18,531 bases of DNA from DATKXO01 sp035528995. GTDB taxonomy: Bacteria > Planctomycetota > Phycisphaerae > UBA1845. The notes below the pieces were generated by a model, which saw only the letters and a program-made list of their open reading frames with translations, was not told the DNA's origin and did not search any database. The position numbers and the translations under genes were made by a program. The first letter of the stretch is position 1. Each line of letters opens with the position of its first letter. Positions 1 through 7,454 of this stretch are shown here, one piece after another. The stretch is taken from NCBI GenBank assembly GCA_035528995.1, contig DATKXO010000381.1, positions 1-18,531 on the forward strand. The letters run 5' to 3'.

Positions 1-106
1 GATCCTCGCCGAAGTCAGGAATATACGCCCTGCCCCCGCGGGGTCAAACGCCCGACCACCGCCGCGACCACAGACGGGAACCTGACACTCCCGGCAGCAT
101 TCGGTT

Positions 107-199
107 GTGGGTGCCACGGGCGGCTTGCCCGCCCGTGCGGTCTCTCGTGTGGGCGTGCGTAGCCAACACAACGGCAGGCAAGCTGCCAGCGGAACCCAC
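107..199. repeat. Long imperfect inverted repeat (REP-like hairpin)
   Basis: Arms at 107-129 and 177-199 pair in inverted orientation; over the inner 21 bases 17 match (GGGTGCCAC...GGCTTGCC against GGCAAGC...GGAACCC). The loop is about 47 bases and also GC-rich. The element sits just upstream of the methyltransferase start at 267 and could form a stem in RNA or be a dispersed extragenic palindrome. No second copy was seen in this window. The role (REP element or 5' leader structure) is inferred. Confidence 0.55.
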
Positions 200-266
200 C
201 ACACCGTCACGCCCCCACCGTAGACCCATGCCCAAGCCGCCCGTAGCATGCACATCGAGGCACACC

Positions 267-1049
267 ATGAACGTCGACTTCGGCCAAGCTGCCAGCGACT
301 ACGCCCGACACCGCGCGGGCTTCCCCGATGCGTTCTTCGAGCGCCTGTCGTCGTTCGGCGTCGGTGCGCCCGGCCAGCGCGTGCTCGACCTGGGCACCGG
401 GACCGGCACGCTCGCCCGCGGGCTGACCCGGCGAGGATGCTCCGTCGTCGCCCTCGATCCGTCGACCGCCCTGGTCACCGAAGCGCGACGTCTGGATCAC
501 GAAGCGGGCCTCACCGTTAGCTATCTGGTGGCCACGACCGAGCGCAACGCCCTGGCCGATGACAGCTTCGACGTGGTGACGGCCGGTCAGTGCTGGCACT
601 GGTTCGATCGACCGGCGGCCGCACGCGAAGTCCGGCGCCTGCTGGTGCCCGGAGGGCGGCTGGTCATCGCTCATTTCGACTGGCTGCCGCTGCCCGGCAA
701 CGTCGTCGAGGCCACCGAGCAACTGATCGAGCGGCACAATCCCGACTGGGACCTGGGCGGCGGCGACGGCTTCCACACCGAATGGGTGAGTGACGTGACG
801 GCCGCCGGGTTCGCGAACGCCGAAACGTTCTCGTTCGACGTCCCGGTCCCCTACGGCCACGAAGCCTGGCGCGGGCGCGTCCGGGCCTGCAGCGGCGTCG
901 GCGCCGCCCTGACCGCCGATCGGGTCGAGCGTTTCGACGCCGACCTCAAACGCCTTCTCGCCGACCGGTTCCCCGTCGAACCGCTGGCCGTTGCCCACCG
1001 CGTCTTCGCCGTGATTTGCCTTGCGCCGGACCGCCGCCCGGCACGTTGA
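267..1049 (+). CDS. Class I SAM-dependent methyltransferase (UbiE/Methyltransf_11 type)
   Basis: Encodes a 260-residue cytosolic methyltransferase of unknown substrate. The SAM-binding motif I is visible as VLDLGTGTGTLA near residues 40-51, followed by an acidic residue in ALDPS (motif II, ribose contact). A motif resembling post-I/IV is in DDSFDVVTAGQCWHWFD, and post-motif LVPGGRLVIAHFDW is typical of Methyltransf_11 proteins. The QCWHWFD stretch resembles the trans-aconitate/UbiE-like subgroup. I chose ATG 267 because homology begins with FGQAASDYARHR; the frame stays open upstream to 105, but that part lies in an inverted repeat and looks non-coding. The gene stands alone on its strand and converges with the epimerase gene, 7 bp separating the stop codons. 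Substrate cannot be told from sequence. Confidence 0.85.
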   Translation: MNVDFGQAASDYARHRAGFPDAFFERLSSFGVGAPGQRVLDLGTGTGTLARGLTRRGCSVVALDPSTALVTEARRLDHEAGLTVSYLVATTERNALADDSFDVVTAGQCWHWFDRPAAAREVRRLLVPGGRLVIAHFDWLPLPGNVVEATEQLIERHNPDWDLGGGDGFHTEWVSDVTAAGFANAETFSFDVPVPYGHEAWRGRVRACSGVGAALTADRVERFDADLKRLLADRFPVEPLAVAHRVFAVICLAPDRRPAR

Positions 1050-1056
1050 ACGATTC

Positions 1057-1989
1057 CTAAAGCGACTTGTAGTACTCGATCGCCCGGCCCAGGCCGTCCG
1101 CGAAACTGACCTGCGGCTTGAACTTCAGCAGCTTGCGTGCCAACCCGATGTCCGCGCAGGAGTGCTTCACGTCGCCGGGCCGCGAGTCGGCGTAGACCGG
1201 CCGGACCTTCTTGCCCAGCAACTCGTTGATCTGGCCGATGACCTGATTCACGCTGATCCGATCACCGCAGGCCAGGTTCACCACCTGTCCCTTCGTCTTG
1301 GGCAGCTTCCCGGCCAACAGGTTGCCATGCACCACGTTGTCGATGTAGGTGAAGTCGCGGGTCTGCTCTCCGTCACCGTAGATCGTGGGCGGCTGGTCGG
1401 CCAGGATGGCGGTCACGAACGCCGGGATGGCCGCGGCGTATTCGCTCTTGGGGTTCTGCCGCGGTCCGAACACGTTGAAATAGCGCAGGGTGATCGTCTG
1501 CAGTCCCCAGCACTCGCAAAACGCCCGGCAGTAGTGTTCGCCGGTCAGCTTCTGCACCGCGTAGGGGCTCAGCGGCCTGGGGTCCATTTGCTCGTGCTTG
1601 GGCGATTCCTCGCAGTCCCCGTAGGCGCTGCTGCTGCCCGCGTAGATCACCCGCCGGCAACTCTGCCGCACCGCCGAGCGCAGCAGGTTGAACGTGCCGG
1701 TGATGTTCGCGTCGTGACTTTCCTCGGGGTTCTCCACCGACCGCGGCACCGACGGGATGGCCGCTTCGTGGTAGATCAGATCGATGTCCGCGCAGGCCCG
1801 CAGAATCTCCTCCGGATAACGCAGGTCACCCTCGAACAGGTCGATCCGGTCGGCCACCTCCTTCAGGTTCTCCTGCTTGCCGCTGCTGAAGTTGTCGAAA
1901 ACGCGCACCATGTGCCCGTCGCCCAGCAGTCCGCGGACCAGGTGTGACCCGATGAAACCCGCGCCGCCCGTCACCAGACAGTTCGCCAT
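1057..1989 (-). CDS. NAD-dependent nucleotide-sugar 4-epimerase (WbpP/GalE-like extended SDR)
   Basis: A 310-residue extended short-chain dehydrogenase/reductase. The NAD-binding glycine motif TGGAGFIGSH is at residues 7-16, the catalytic serine lies in AGSSSAYGD (118-125) and the Y-x-x-x-K pair is Y143/K147 in SPYAVQK. LRYFNVFGPRQ, IYGDGEQTRDFTYIDNVV and the SVPRSVENP segment resemble WbpP/TviC/Gne-type UDP-GlcNAc(A) 4-epimerases more than short GalE. The likely role is 4-epimerisation of UDP-hexosamines or UDP-uronic acids for surface polysaccharide. Start ATG 1989 is chosen because the Rossmann fold begins at once and AGGGGATC lies upstream; the frame stays open to 2151 but shows no domain-like sequence. 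Exact substrate is unresolved. Confidence 0.9.
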   Translation of the reverse strand: MANCLVTGGAGFIGSHLVRGLLGDGHMVRVFDNFSSGKQENLKEVADRIDLFEGDLRYPEEILRACADIDLIYHEAAIPSVPRSVENPEESHDANITGTFNLLRSAVRQSCRRVIYAGSSSAYGDCEESPKHEQMDPRPLSPYAVQKLTGEHYCRAFCECWGLQTITLRYFNVFGPRQNPKSEYAAAIPAFVTAILADQPPTIYGDGEQTRDFTYIDNVVHGNLLAGKLPKTKGQVVNLACGDRISVNQVIGQINELLGKKVRPVYADSRPGDVKHSCADIGLARKLLKFKPQVSFADGLGRAIEYYKSL

Positions 1990-2246
1990 TGGAAGATCCC
2001 CTGAACGCGGCCCCGGTCGGCCGCACCGCAACTCGCCGAACCCCGGGACCCTGCGTTTCCGCCGTGTTCCCAGACTTTCCGCCCCACGCCGCCCGATGCC
2101 CGCAACGGCACCCGCCGGCGACCGCGCCGCTACCGTAACCGAATGACTCACAGCCCGTCAACGCACACCGCCCGCCGCGGGCTGGCATCTTTCACACTTC
2201 TACGGTAAAAGAGCCTGATCTGTTCAGCATCGACCGAGGCAGCCTG
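1990..2246. promoter_or_regulatory. Divergent intergenic spacer between epimerase and MEMO operon
   Basis: This 257 bp spacer separates two divergently transcribed units, so it should carry promoters for both. A short AT-richer patch at about 2188-2211 (ATCTTTCACACTTCTACGGT and following) precedes the MEMO gene, but no convincing -35/-10 pair with proper spacing is visible. The promoter role is inferred from gene arrangement only. Confidence 0.35.
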
Positions 2247-3461
2247 ATGATCATTCACCCCGATCTCAAGCCCAGACTTCGACCCGTGGAACCCTTCCAG
2301 GGATCCGAGCCCGGAACGCTCGGCATCCGTGACCCTTCCGGGCTATCGCAGGTGGCCATGACCCTCAGCGAGCCCGCCTTCTTCATCCTGGCCCTGTTCG
2401 ACGGAACCAAGACGCTGACCGCCATCCAGGAGAAGTTCCTGGCCCGGTACCGAGAGCCGGTCTCGTTCGACACCCTGGTCGACCTGGTCACCCGTCTGGA
2501 GGAGTCGCTGCTCCTGGAAGGGCCGAAGTTCGACGCCCACTACCAACAGCTTCTCGATCAGTACCGCTCCGCCCCGGTGCGAACCATGCACAGCGCCGAG
2601 TCTCTGGGCCTGGACGAAGACGCCGGGAGCGTCTTCCAGGCCATGCTGGGCGACACTCAGCCCGCCGTCGGCGACGGGTGCATCGCCGGCCTGATCGCCC
2701 CGCACCTGGACTACCCGCGCGGGCGGCCCTGCTACAGCGCCGCCTACGGCAGCCTGGCTCAGCAGGGGCCGCCGGACCGCTTCGTGATCCTGGGGACGAA
2801 CCACTTCGGCCTCGGGGGACGCAGCTCCGTGGTCGGCACCACCAAGGATTTCGACACGCCGCTGGGCAAGACCGCCACCGACCGGGCGTTTCTCGAACGG
2901 ATCGAAGAGCGCTGCGGCGATCTGCGACGCCACGAGTACGACCACGTGAACGAGCACTCCATCGAGCTGCAGCTCTGCTGGCTGCAACACCTCTACGGCG
3001 CCGACTGCTTCGAGATGGTCGCCTTTCTCTGTCCCGATCCCTGCGGCCCGACCGGCACCGCGCCCTTCGACGGAAAAGGCGTGGACCTGGGCGACTTCGC
3101 CCGCATGCTGCGCCGGACCATCGACGAGGACGACAAGAGCACCGTCATGATCGCCGGGGCGGACTTCAGCCACGTGGGCCGGTTCTTCGGCGACAAGCGC
3201 GTCCTGGGAGACGATTTCCTGGATGAAGTCCGCCAGTGGGACAAGGCGGTCCTTCGGCGAATCGAACAGGGCGACGGAGCCGCCTTCCGCGAATGCGTCG
3301 CCAACCGGGAGAACCCCACCCGAATCTGCAGCACCGGCTGCATGTTCACGCTGATGACCGCCCTGCCCGATGCCAAAGCCACCGTCCTCGATTATCATCA
3401 GGCGGTCGAACGCGGAGTGCAGAACTGCGTGACCTGTGCCGCCGTCCTCTTCCGACAGTGA
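2247..3461 (+). CDS. MEMO-family protein (AmmeMemoRadiSam system protein B) with extra N-terminal domain
   Basis: A 404-residue protein. Residues about 145-404 form a MEMO domain related to LigB-type dioxygenases. Likely metal or active-site residues are H153 in APHLDY, H186 in GTNHFG, H237 in EHSIELQ, H309 in ADFSHVG and C361/C365 near the C-terminus, matching the conserved His/His/His/Cys set of MEMO proteins. MEMO genes often occur with AMMECR1 and radical SAM genes; neither is here. Residues about 25-95 form an added region with a DGTKTLTAIQEKF...LVTRLEESLLLEG pattern that resembles PqqD-like winged helices (RiPP recognition elements). ATG 2247 has only a weak ribosome site. It is the first gene of a six-gene + strand operon and ends 7 bp before lpxK. 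Function remains undefined in bacteria. Confidence 0.87.
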   Translation: MIIHPDLKPRLRPVEPFQGSEPGTLGIRDPSGLSQVAMTLSEPAFFILALFDGTKTLTAIQEKFLARYREPVSFDTLVDLVTRLEESLLLEGPKFDAHYQQLLDQYRSAPVRTMHSAESLGLDEDAGSVFQAMLGDTQPAVGDGCIAGLIAPHLDYPRGRPCYSAAYGSLAQQGPPDRFVILGTNHFGLGGRSSVVGTTKDFDTPLGKTATDRAFLERIEERCGDLRRHEYDHVNEHSIELQLCWLQHLYGADCFEMVAFLCPDPCGPTGTAPFDGKGVDLGDFARMLRRTIDEDDKSTVMIAGADFSHVGRFFGDKRVLGDDFLDEVRQWDKAVLRRIEQGDGAAFRECVANRENPTRICSTGCMFTLMTALPDAKATVLDYHQAVERGVQNCVTCAAVLFRQ

Positions 3462-3468
3462 CCGACCC

Positions 3469-4521
3469 ATGGGCGAACCCGCCCTCCATCGCCGGGTGAT
3501 GACCGGCCGCGACGTCTGGACCCTCCCGCTACGCGGGCTCCTCCGGGTGTGCAGCGGCTGCTACGCGGCGGCCGTCGCCTGGCGCAACCGTCGATTCAAC
3601 CGCGGCACCGGCGCATACACCGTCGGTGTGCCCGTGATCAGTGTGGGCAACATCACCACCGGCGGCACGGGCAAGACGCCCCTGGTCATCGAGATCGTAC
3701 GGCGGTTGCAACAGCGCGGGCGCAGAGTCGCGGCCCTGTCCCGAGGCTACAAAGCCGCGCCCGGCCGGGCGGGTGACGAGATCCAAATGGTGGCCCACCG
3801 CGTGCCCCATGCGGTGTGCATCGCCGACCCGAATCGCGTCGCCGCCGCACAACGAGTGATCGCCGAGCAGCACGTCGATGTCATCGTGCTGGACGACGGC
3901 TTCCAGCATCGCCATCTGGCCCGCGACCTCGACGTCGTCGCCATCGATGCCACCTGTCCGTTCGGGTTCGGCCACCTGTTGCCCCGGGGACTGCTTCGCG
4001 AACCGGTCGCGTCGCTGCGGCGAGCGGGGCTGATCGTGATCACCCGGGCGGATCAGGTGGAAGAGAACGAATTGCGCGCCCTGCACGCCCGCCTGGACGA
4101 GATCGCTCCCGCCGTGCCCCGCGCGAACTGCCGGCATCGTGTCACCGGCCTGGTGCAGCCGGACGGCACACCATCGTCCTTCGCGATCGGCCAAGACGTC
4201 GGCGTCCTGTGCTTCAGCGCCATCGGCAATCCCGACGCGTTCGAGACCACCGTCCGGCAGTTGGGCGCCGCCCTGCGCGGGCACATCCGCTGGCCGGATC
4301 ACCACCGCTACGAACGGGCCGACCTGATCCGTGTAGTGAGCGAGGCCGAGCACCTCGCGGCGGACGTCGTCCTGACCACCGAAAAGGACGCCGTGAAGCT
4401 CGCGAACCTCGATTTCGACTGGCCCGCGCCCTTATTGGCGCTGCGCGTCGACATCGACTTTCTGGACGACGGCGATACAATCCTCTCCACCGCCCTCGAT
4501 CAGGCCCTGCAAGGGAGATGA
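3469..4521 (+). CDS. lpxK: Tetraacyldisaccharide 4'-kinase (lipid A 4'-kinase)
   Basis: LpxK phosphorylates the 4' position of the tetraacyldisaccharide-1-phosphate lipid A precursor at the inner membrane, giving lipid IVA. The 350-residue product shows the family P-loop SVGNITTGGTGKTP (residues 58-71, Walker A), then ALSRGYK, the DDGFQH motif (142-147) that contributes catalytic residues, LLPRGLLREP, ITRAD and a C-terminal PDHHRYERADL...TTEKDAVKL block. Length is normal. The N-terminus up to about residue 35 is expected to be the membrane-associated helix. ATG 3469 is 8 bp past the upstream TGA; ATG 3499 and GTG 3436 are in-frame alternatives. Its presence implies the organism makes lipid A. 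Confidence 0.95.
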   Translation: MGEPALHRRVMTGRDVWTLPLRGLLRVCSGCYAAAVAWRNRRFNRGTGAYTVGVPVISVGNITTGGTGKTPLVIEIVRRLQQRGRRVAALSRGYKAAPGRAGDEIQMVAHRVPHAVCIADPNRVAAAQRVIAEQHVDVIVLDDGFQHRHLARDLDVVAIDATCPFGFGHLLPRGLLREPVASLRRAGLIVITRADQVEENELRALHARLDEIAPAVPRANCRHRVTGLVQPDGTPSSFAIGQDVGVLCFSAIGNPDAFETTVRQLGAALRGHIRWPDHHRYERADLIRVVSEAEHLAADVVLTTEKDAVKLANLDFDWPAPLLALRVDIDFLDDGDTILSTALDQALQGR

Positions 4522-4528
4522 TGGCCGG

Positions 4529-5515
4529 ATGCCCCAGCGCGAGTACAACCCCGTCGACCTGTCGGCTCTGCGCACCTACAGCGTGGCCGACCGGGCCCAC
4601 AAGGTCTCGCTGAGCCAGATGGCGGCGTTACCGCCCGCGGGGGCGAGTGCGGCCGAACTGCTCGCCTCCATGCCCAACGTGCTTGGGGCACGCGAGTTCC
4701 ACGCCGTCGCCCGGGCCATCGTCAGGGCGCACCGGGGCGGGCGACCCGTCGTCTTTGCCATGGGTGCCCACGTGGTCAAGGTCGGGTGCGGCCCCATCGT
4801 CATCGACCTGATCGAACGCGGCATCGTCACGGCCGTCGTCTGCAACGGCGCCACCGCCATTCACGACGTCGAGATGGCCGTCCTCGGCGCCACCAGCGAG
4901 GAGGTGGCCGAGACCATTCGCGACGGCTCTTTCGGCATGGTCAGCGAGACGATGGACTTCTTCACCGCCGCGACCGACCTGGCCTCGCGCGAGGGCGTCG
5001 GTCTGGGCCAGTCGGTCGGTCGGTTGCTGATTCAGCGCAACGCGCCCAACCTGGACTGCAGCATTCTGGCGGCCGCCGTTCGCGCCGGCGTTCCCGCCTG
5101 CGTTCACGTGGCCGTCGGCACCGACACGGTACACATGGCCCCCGCCGCCGACGGCGCCAAGATCGGTGCGGCCACCCTCCAGGATTTTCGACTGGCCTGC
5201 AGCGTGGTGGCCGACCTGGGTGCTGACAAACCGGACGGCCCCGGCGGTGTGTGGTTGAACGTGGGGTCGGCCGTCGTGCTGCCGGAGGTGTTCCTCAAGG
5301 CCGTCTCGGTGGCCCGCAATCTCGGCGCCGATCTCGACGCCATGACCACGGCCAACTTCGACATGCTGGGCCACTACCGCCCGCGCGTAAACGTGGTGCG
5401 TCGGCCGACGGCCTCCGGGCGCGGGCATGAGGTCATCGGACACCACGAAATCCTCCTGCCCCTCCTGCGACAGGCCGTCATCGAGGAGTTGGCCGGCCGA
5501 GGTGACGGACCATGA
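4529..5515 (+). CDS. Deoxyhypusine-synthase-like protein of unknown function
   Basis: A 328-residue protein whose N-terminal half resembles deoxyhypusine synthase (DHS): GAHVVKVGCGPIVIDLIERG (79-98), CNGATAIHDVE (105-115) and SFGMVSETMDFF match the NAD-binding core as I recall it. The C-terminal half (GTDTVHM, GGVWLNVGSAVVLPEVF at 239-255, TTANFDM, GHHEILLPLL) diverges from eukaryotic DHS; the stretch where DHS carries its catalytic lysine has none visible here. True eIF5A modification is not expected in bacteria, so a related NAD-dependent spermidine or other reaction, or a structural role, is possible. It starts 7 bp after lpxK and overlaps the next gene by 4 bp (ATGA), implying translational coupling with the lipopolysaccharide genes. 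Family membership is fairly likely, function unknown. Confidence 0.7.
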   Translation: MPQREYNPVDLSALRTYSVADRAHKVSLSQMAALPPAGASAAELLASMPNVLGAREFHAVARAIVRAHRGGRPVVFAMGAHVVKVGCGPIVIDLIERGIVTAVVCNGATAIHDVEMAVLGATSEEVAETIRDGSFGMVSETMDFFTAATDLASREGVGLGQSVGRLLIQRNAPNLDCSILAAAVRAGVPACVHVAVGTDTVHMAPAADGAKIGAATLQDFRLACSVVADLGADKPDGPGGVWLNVGSAVVLPEVFLKAVSVARNLGADLDAMTTANFDMLGHYRPRVNVVRRPTASGRGHEVIGHHEILLPLLRQAVIEELAGRGDGP

Positions 5516-6513
5516 ATGCGCCGGCCGTTTTCTTCGATCGCGACAACACCCTGATCGAAGACCCCGGCTACATCAGCCAGCCCGATCAGGTTCGGCTTTT
5601 CGATGGCGCCGCGGAGGCCATCGCCAGGCTGAGCCGGGCCGGCTATTGGGTCGTCGTGGTCAGCAACCAGTCGGGCATTGCCCGCGGGCTCTTCACCGAA
5701 CAGGACCTGGCCGCCGTCAACCAGCGCCTTCAGGAACTGCTGAATGATCGCGGGGCCTCGCTCGATGCGATATACTCCTGTCCGTATCTGGACGGTCCCG
5801 AGGCCACGGTACCGGCCTATCGACGAGCCAGCGACCTGCGCAAGCCCGAGCCGGGGATGCTGCTCCGTGCGGCCGACGATCTGCGGATCGACCTGGATCG
5901 TTCCTGGATGATCGGCAACTCCGCACGGGACATCGAGGCGGGGCGCCGGGCCGGGTGCCGTACCGTGCTCCTGGAACGCGGCGGTCCGGATGACACCGGG
6001 CGTCAGGCACGGCCGACCCACGTTGCCGGATCGCTCAAGGAGGCTGCGGACATCGTGCTGCACCAGGATGCGACATCCCCGGCCGCGAACGAACCGGAAC
6101 CGGCGACCGCAAAACCTGCCACCGTCGCCGACGCGCACCCGCCGACACCCGACCGGCCCGAGGCCCAATCCGAACAAGACCTGCCGAAGCCCGAGCGGTC
6201 GACCACGACGCCTCCCGTTCGCCCGGTCCCGTCGGTCTCGTCTCGATCCGATCGGTCCGCCGACCAAGAGCTGCTCGGCGTGCTGACCGACATTCGCGAG
6301 CTGCTCGACCGTACCCACCGCCGCCGGCGACAACAGGACTTTTCCATGCTCCGACTGGGCGGCGCGTTGCTGCAGATGATCGCCATCGTCGCTGCCGTGT
6401 GGGGGTTGTTTGCCATGTCCACCGACGCGACCGCGGCCACGGCGCGTTTCGCGATGGCCGCCTTCCTCCAGGTCGCCGCCCTGACGGCCATGCTCAGCGA
6501 CCGGCACGAGTAG
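5512..6513 (+). CDS. GmhB-like HAD phosphatase fused to a Pro-rich linker and two-helix membrane tail
   Basis: Residues 1-185 form an HAD-IIIA phosphatase like D-glycero-D-manno-heptose-1,7-bisphosphate 7-phosphatase: motif I FFDRDNTL (nucleophile D9, acid D11), motif II SNQSG (51-55), RKP (110-112) and motif IV GNSARD (135-140). Two departures stand out. The Cys/His zinc loop usual before RKP in GmhB is missing (only C90 remains), and the aspartate after Gly in motif IV is Asn136, with D140 kept. Residues about 186-250 are a Pro/Ala/Glu-rich linker; 251-275 are charged and probably helical; residues 281-302 and 308-328 are hydrophobic and likely form a membrane hairpin. The product would be a membrane-tethered phosphatase. 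It overlaps the DHS-like gene by 4 bp and ends 2 bp before the ROK gene. Confidence 0.82.
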   Translation: MNAPAVFFDRDNTLIEDPGYISQPDQVRLFDGAAEAIARLSRAGYWVVVVSNQSGIARGLFTEQDLAAVNQRLQELLNDRGASLDAIYSCPYLDGPEATVPAYRRASDLRKPEPGMLLRAADDLRIDLDRSWMIGNSARDIEAGRRAGCRTVLLERGGPDDTGRQARPTHVAGSLKEAADIVLHQDATSPAANEPEPATAKPATVADAHPPTPDRPEAQSEQDLPKPERSTTTPPVRPVPSVSSRSDRSADQELLGVLTDIRELLDRTHRRRRQQDFSMLRLGGALLQMIAIVAAVWGLFAMSTDATAATARFAMAAFLQVAALTAMLSDRHE

Positions 6514-6515
6514 TC

Positions 6516-7430
6516 ATGACACACGCCATCGGGATCGACGTCGGGGGCACGCACACGCGCGTCGGGCTGATCGCAGCGCGCGGTCAGGTGGTGGACGCCC
6601 GCCGCGGGGCCACGCCTTCCGGCGGACGCGGCGCCGACCTGATCGATTGGATCGCGGACGCCATCGACGAGTTGGGCGCGGCTCATCCGGACGCAGCGCC
6701 GGGCGTCGTCGGCATCGCGGTGCCCGGGGCGCTGGACGATCAGCGCCGTTGCATCCTGCGGGCGGTGAACCTGCCGTTCCTGGAGGGCGTCCCGCTGTGC
6801 GAACAACTGGCCGACCGGACCGGACGCACGGTCATCCTGGACACCGACGTGGCCGGCGCCGCCTGGGCCGAGTACGTCGTGGCGCCGCAGCGGCCGAAGC
6901 GCATGGCCTTTCTGGTCATCGGGACGGGCATCGGGGCGGCCGTGGTGCTCGACGGACAACTCGTTCGGCACACACACAACGGGGCCGGACACGTGGGGCA
7001 GATGATCGTGGACTCGTCGGCCGGCGCCCCGCGGGGTCGCTGCGGCACGGCGGGCTGTCTGGAGGCCCGGGCGGCCGGCCCGGCGCTGGAGCGGGCCGCG
7101 GTCGCCGTCGGTCTGCCGCCGTCGTTGACGGAACTGCAAAGACGGTGCCAGGAAAGTGACACCCAGGCGCTGGCCGTCGTGGACGCTGCCGCCCGGTTTC
7201 TGGCCATCGGGCTGGTCAACGTGGTCCATCTTTACGCGCCGGACGAGATCGTGATCGGGGGCGGGGCCGCCGGGGCCCTGCCCGACCTGATCCGCCTGGT
7301 GGGCACCCACATGTGCGAGCTGGGCGGCGACCTGGTGCCCGAAAGCCTGGCGATCCGGCCGGCCACACTGGGCGACGACGCCGGCATGATCGGTGCCGGG
7401 CTGCTGGCACTGCGGACCGTGCAGCGGTAG
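6516..7430 (+). CDS. ROK-family sugar kinase (glucokinase-like)
   Basis: A 304-residue ROK kinase, lacking the winged helix of ROK repressors. It has the phosphate-binding motif GIDVGGTHTR (6-15), GIAVPGALD (66-74), DTDVAGAAWAEY with probable catalytic base D111, GTGIGAAVV (137-144) and the ROK signature ending RCGTAGCLEA. Zinc ligands H159, C176 and C181 are present; the first Cys of the usual C-x-C-G-x-x-G-C is absent (replaced within PRGR). Likely substrates are glucose or N-acetylhexosamines. ATG 6516 lies 2 bp after the HAD stop codon and starts exactly at the fold; the upstream open frame to 6399 lies inside the HAD gene. Probably co-transcribed with the envelope genes and supplies sugar phosphates. 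Confidence 0.88.
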   Translation: MTHAIGIDVGGTHTRVGLIAARGQVVDARRGATPSGGRGADLIDWIADAIDELGAAHPDAAPGVVGIAVPGALDDQRRCILRAVNLPFLEGVPLCEQLADRTGRTVILDTDVAGAAWAEYVVAPQRPKRMAFLVIGTGIGAAVVLDGQLVRHTHNGAGHVGQMIVDSSAGAPRGRCGTAGCLEARAAGPALERAAVAVGLPPSLTELQRRCQESDTQALAVVDAAARFLAIGLVNVVHLYAPDEIVIGGGAAGALPDLIRLVGTHMCELGGDLVPESLAIRPATLGDDAGMIGAGLLALRTVQR

Positions 7431-7454
7431 GTACGATCCCGGGGAAAGACACCG

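Noticed and set aside
1021..1947. Long + strand open frame (308 codons) opposite the epimerase gene
   Set aside because: It mirrors the epimerase, which has full SDR motifs; the antisense frame shows no domain and is a by-product of GC-rich codon use.
1990..2151. 54-codon upstream extension of the epimerase
   Set aside because: The Rossmann motif starts within 7 residues of ATG 1989, which has a ribosome site; the extension has no motif and lies in the divergent spacer.
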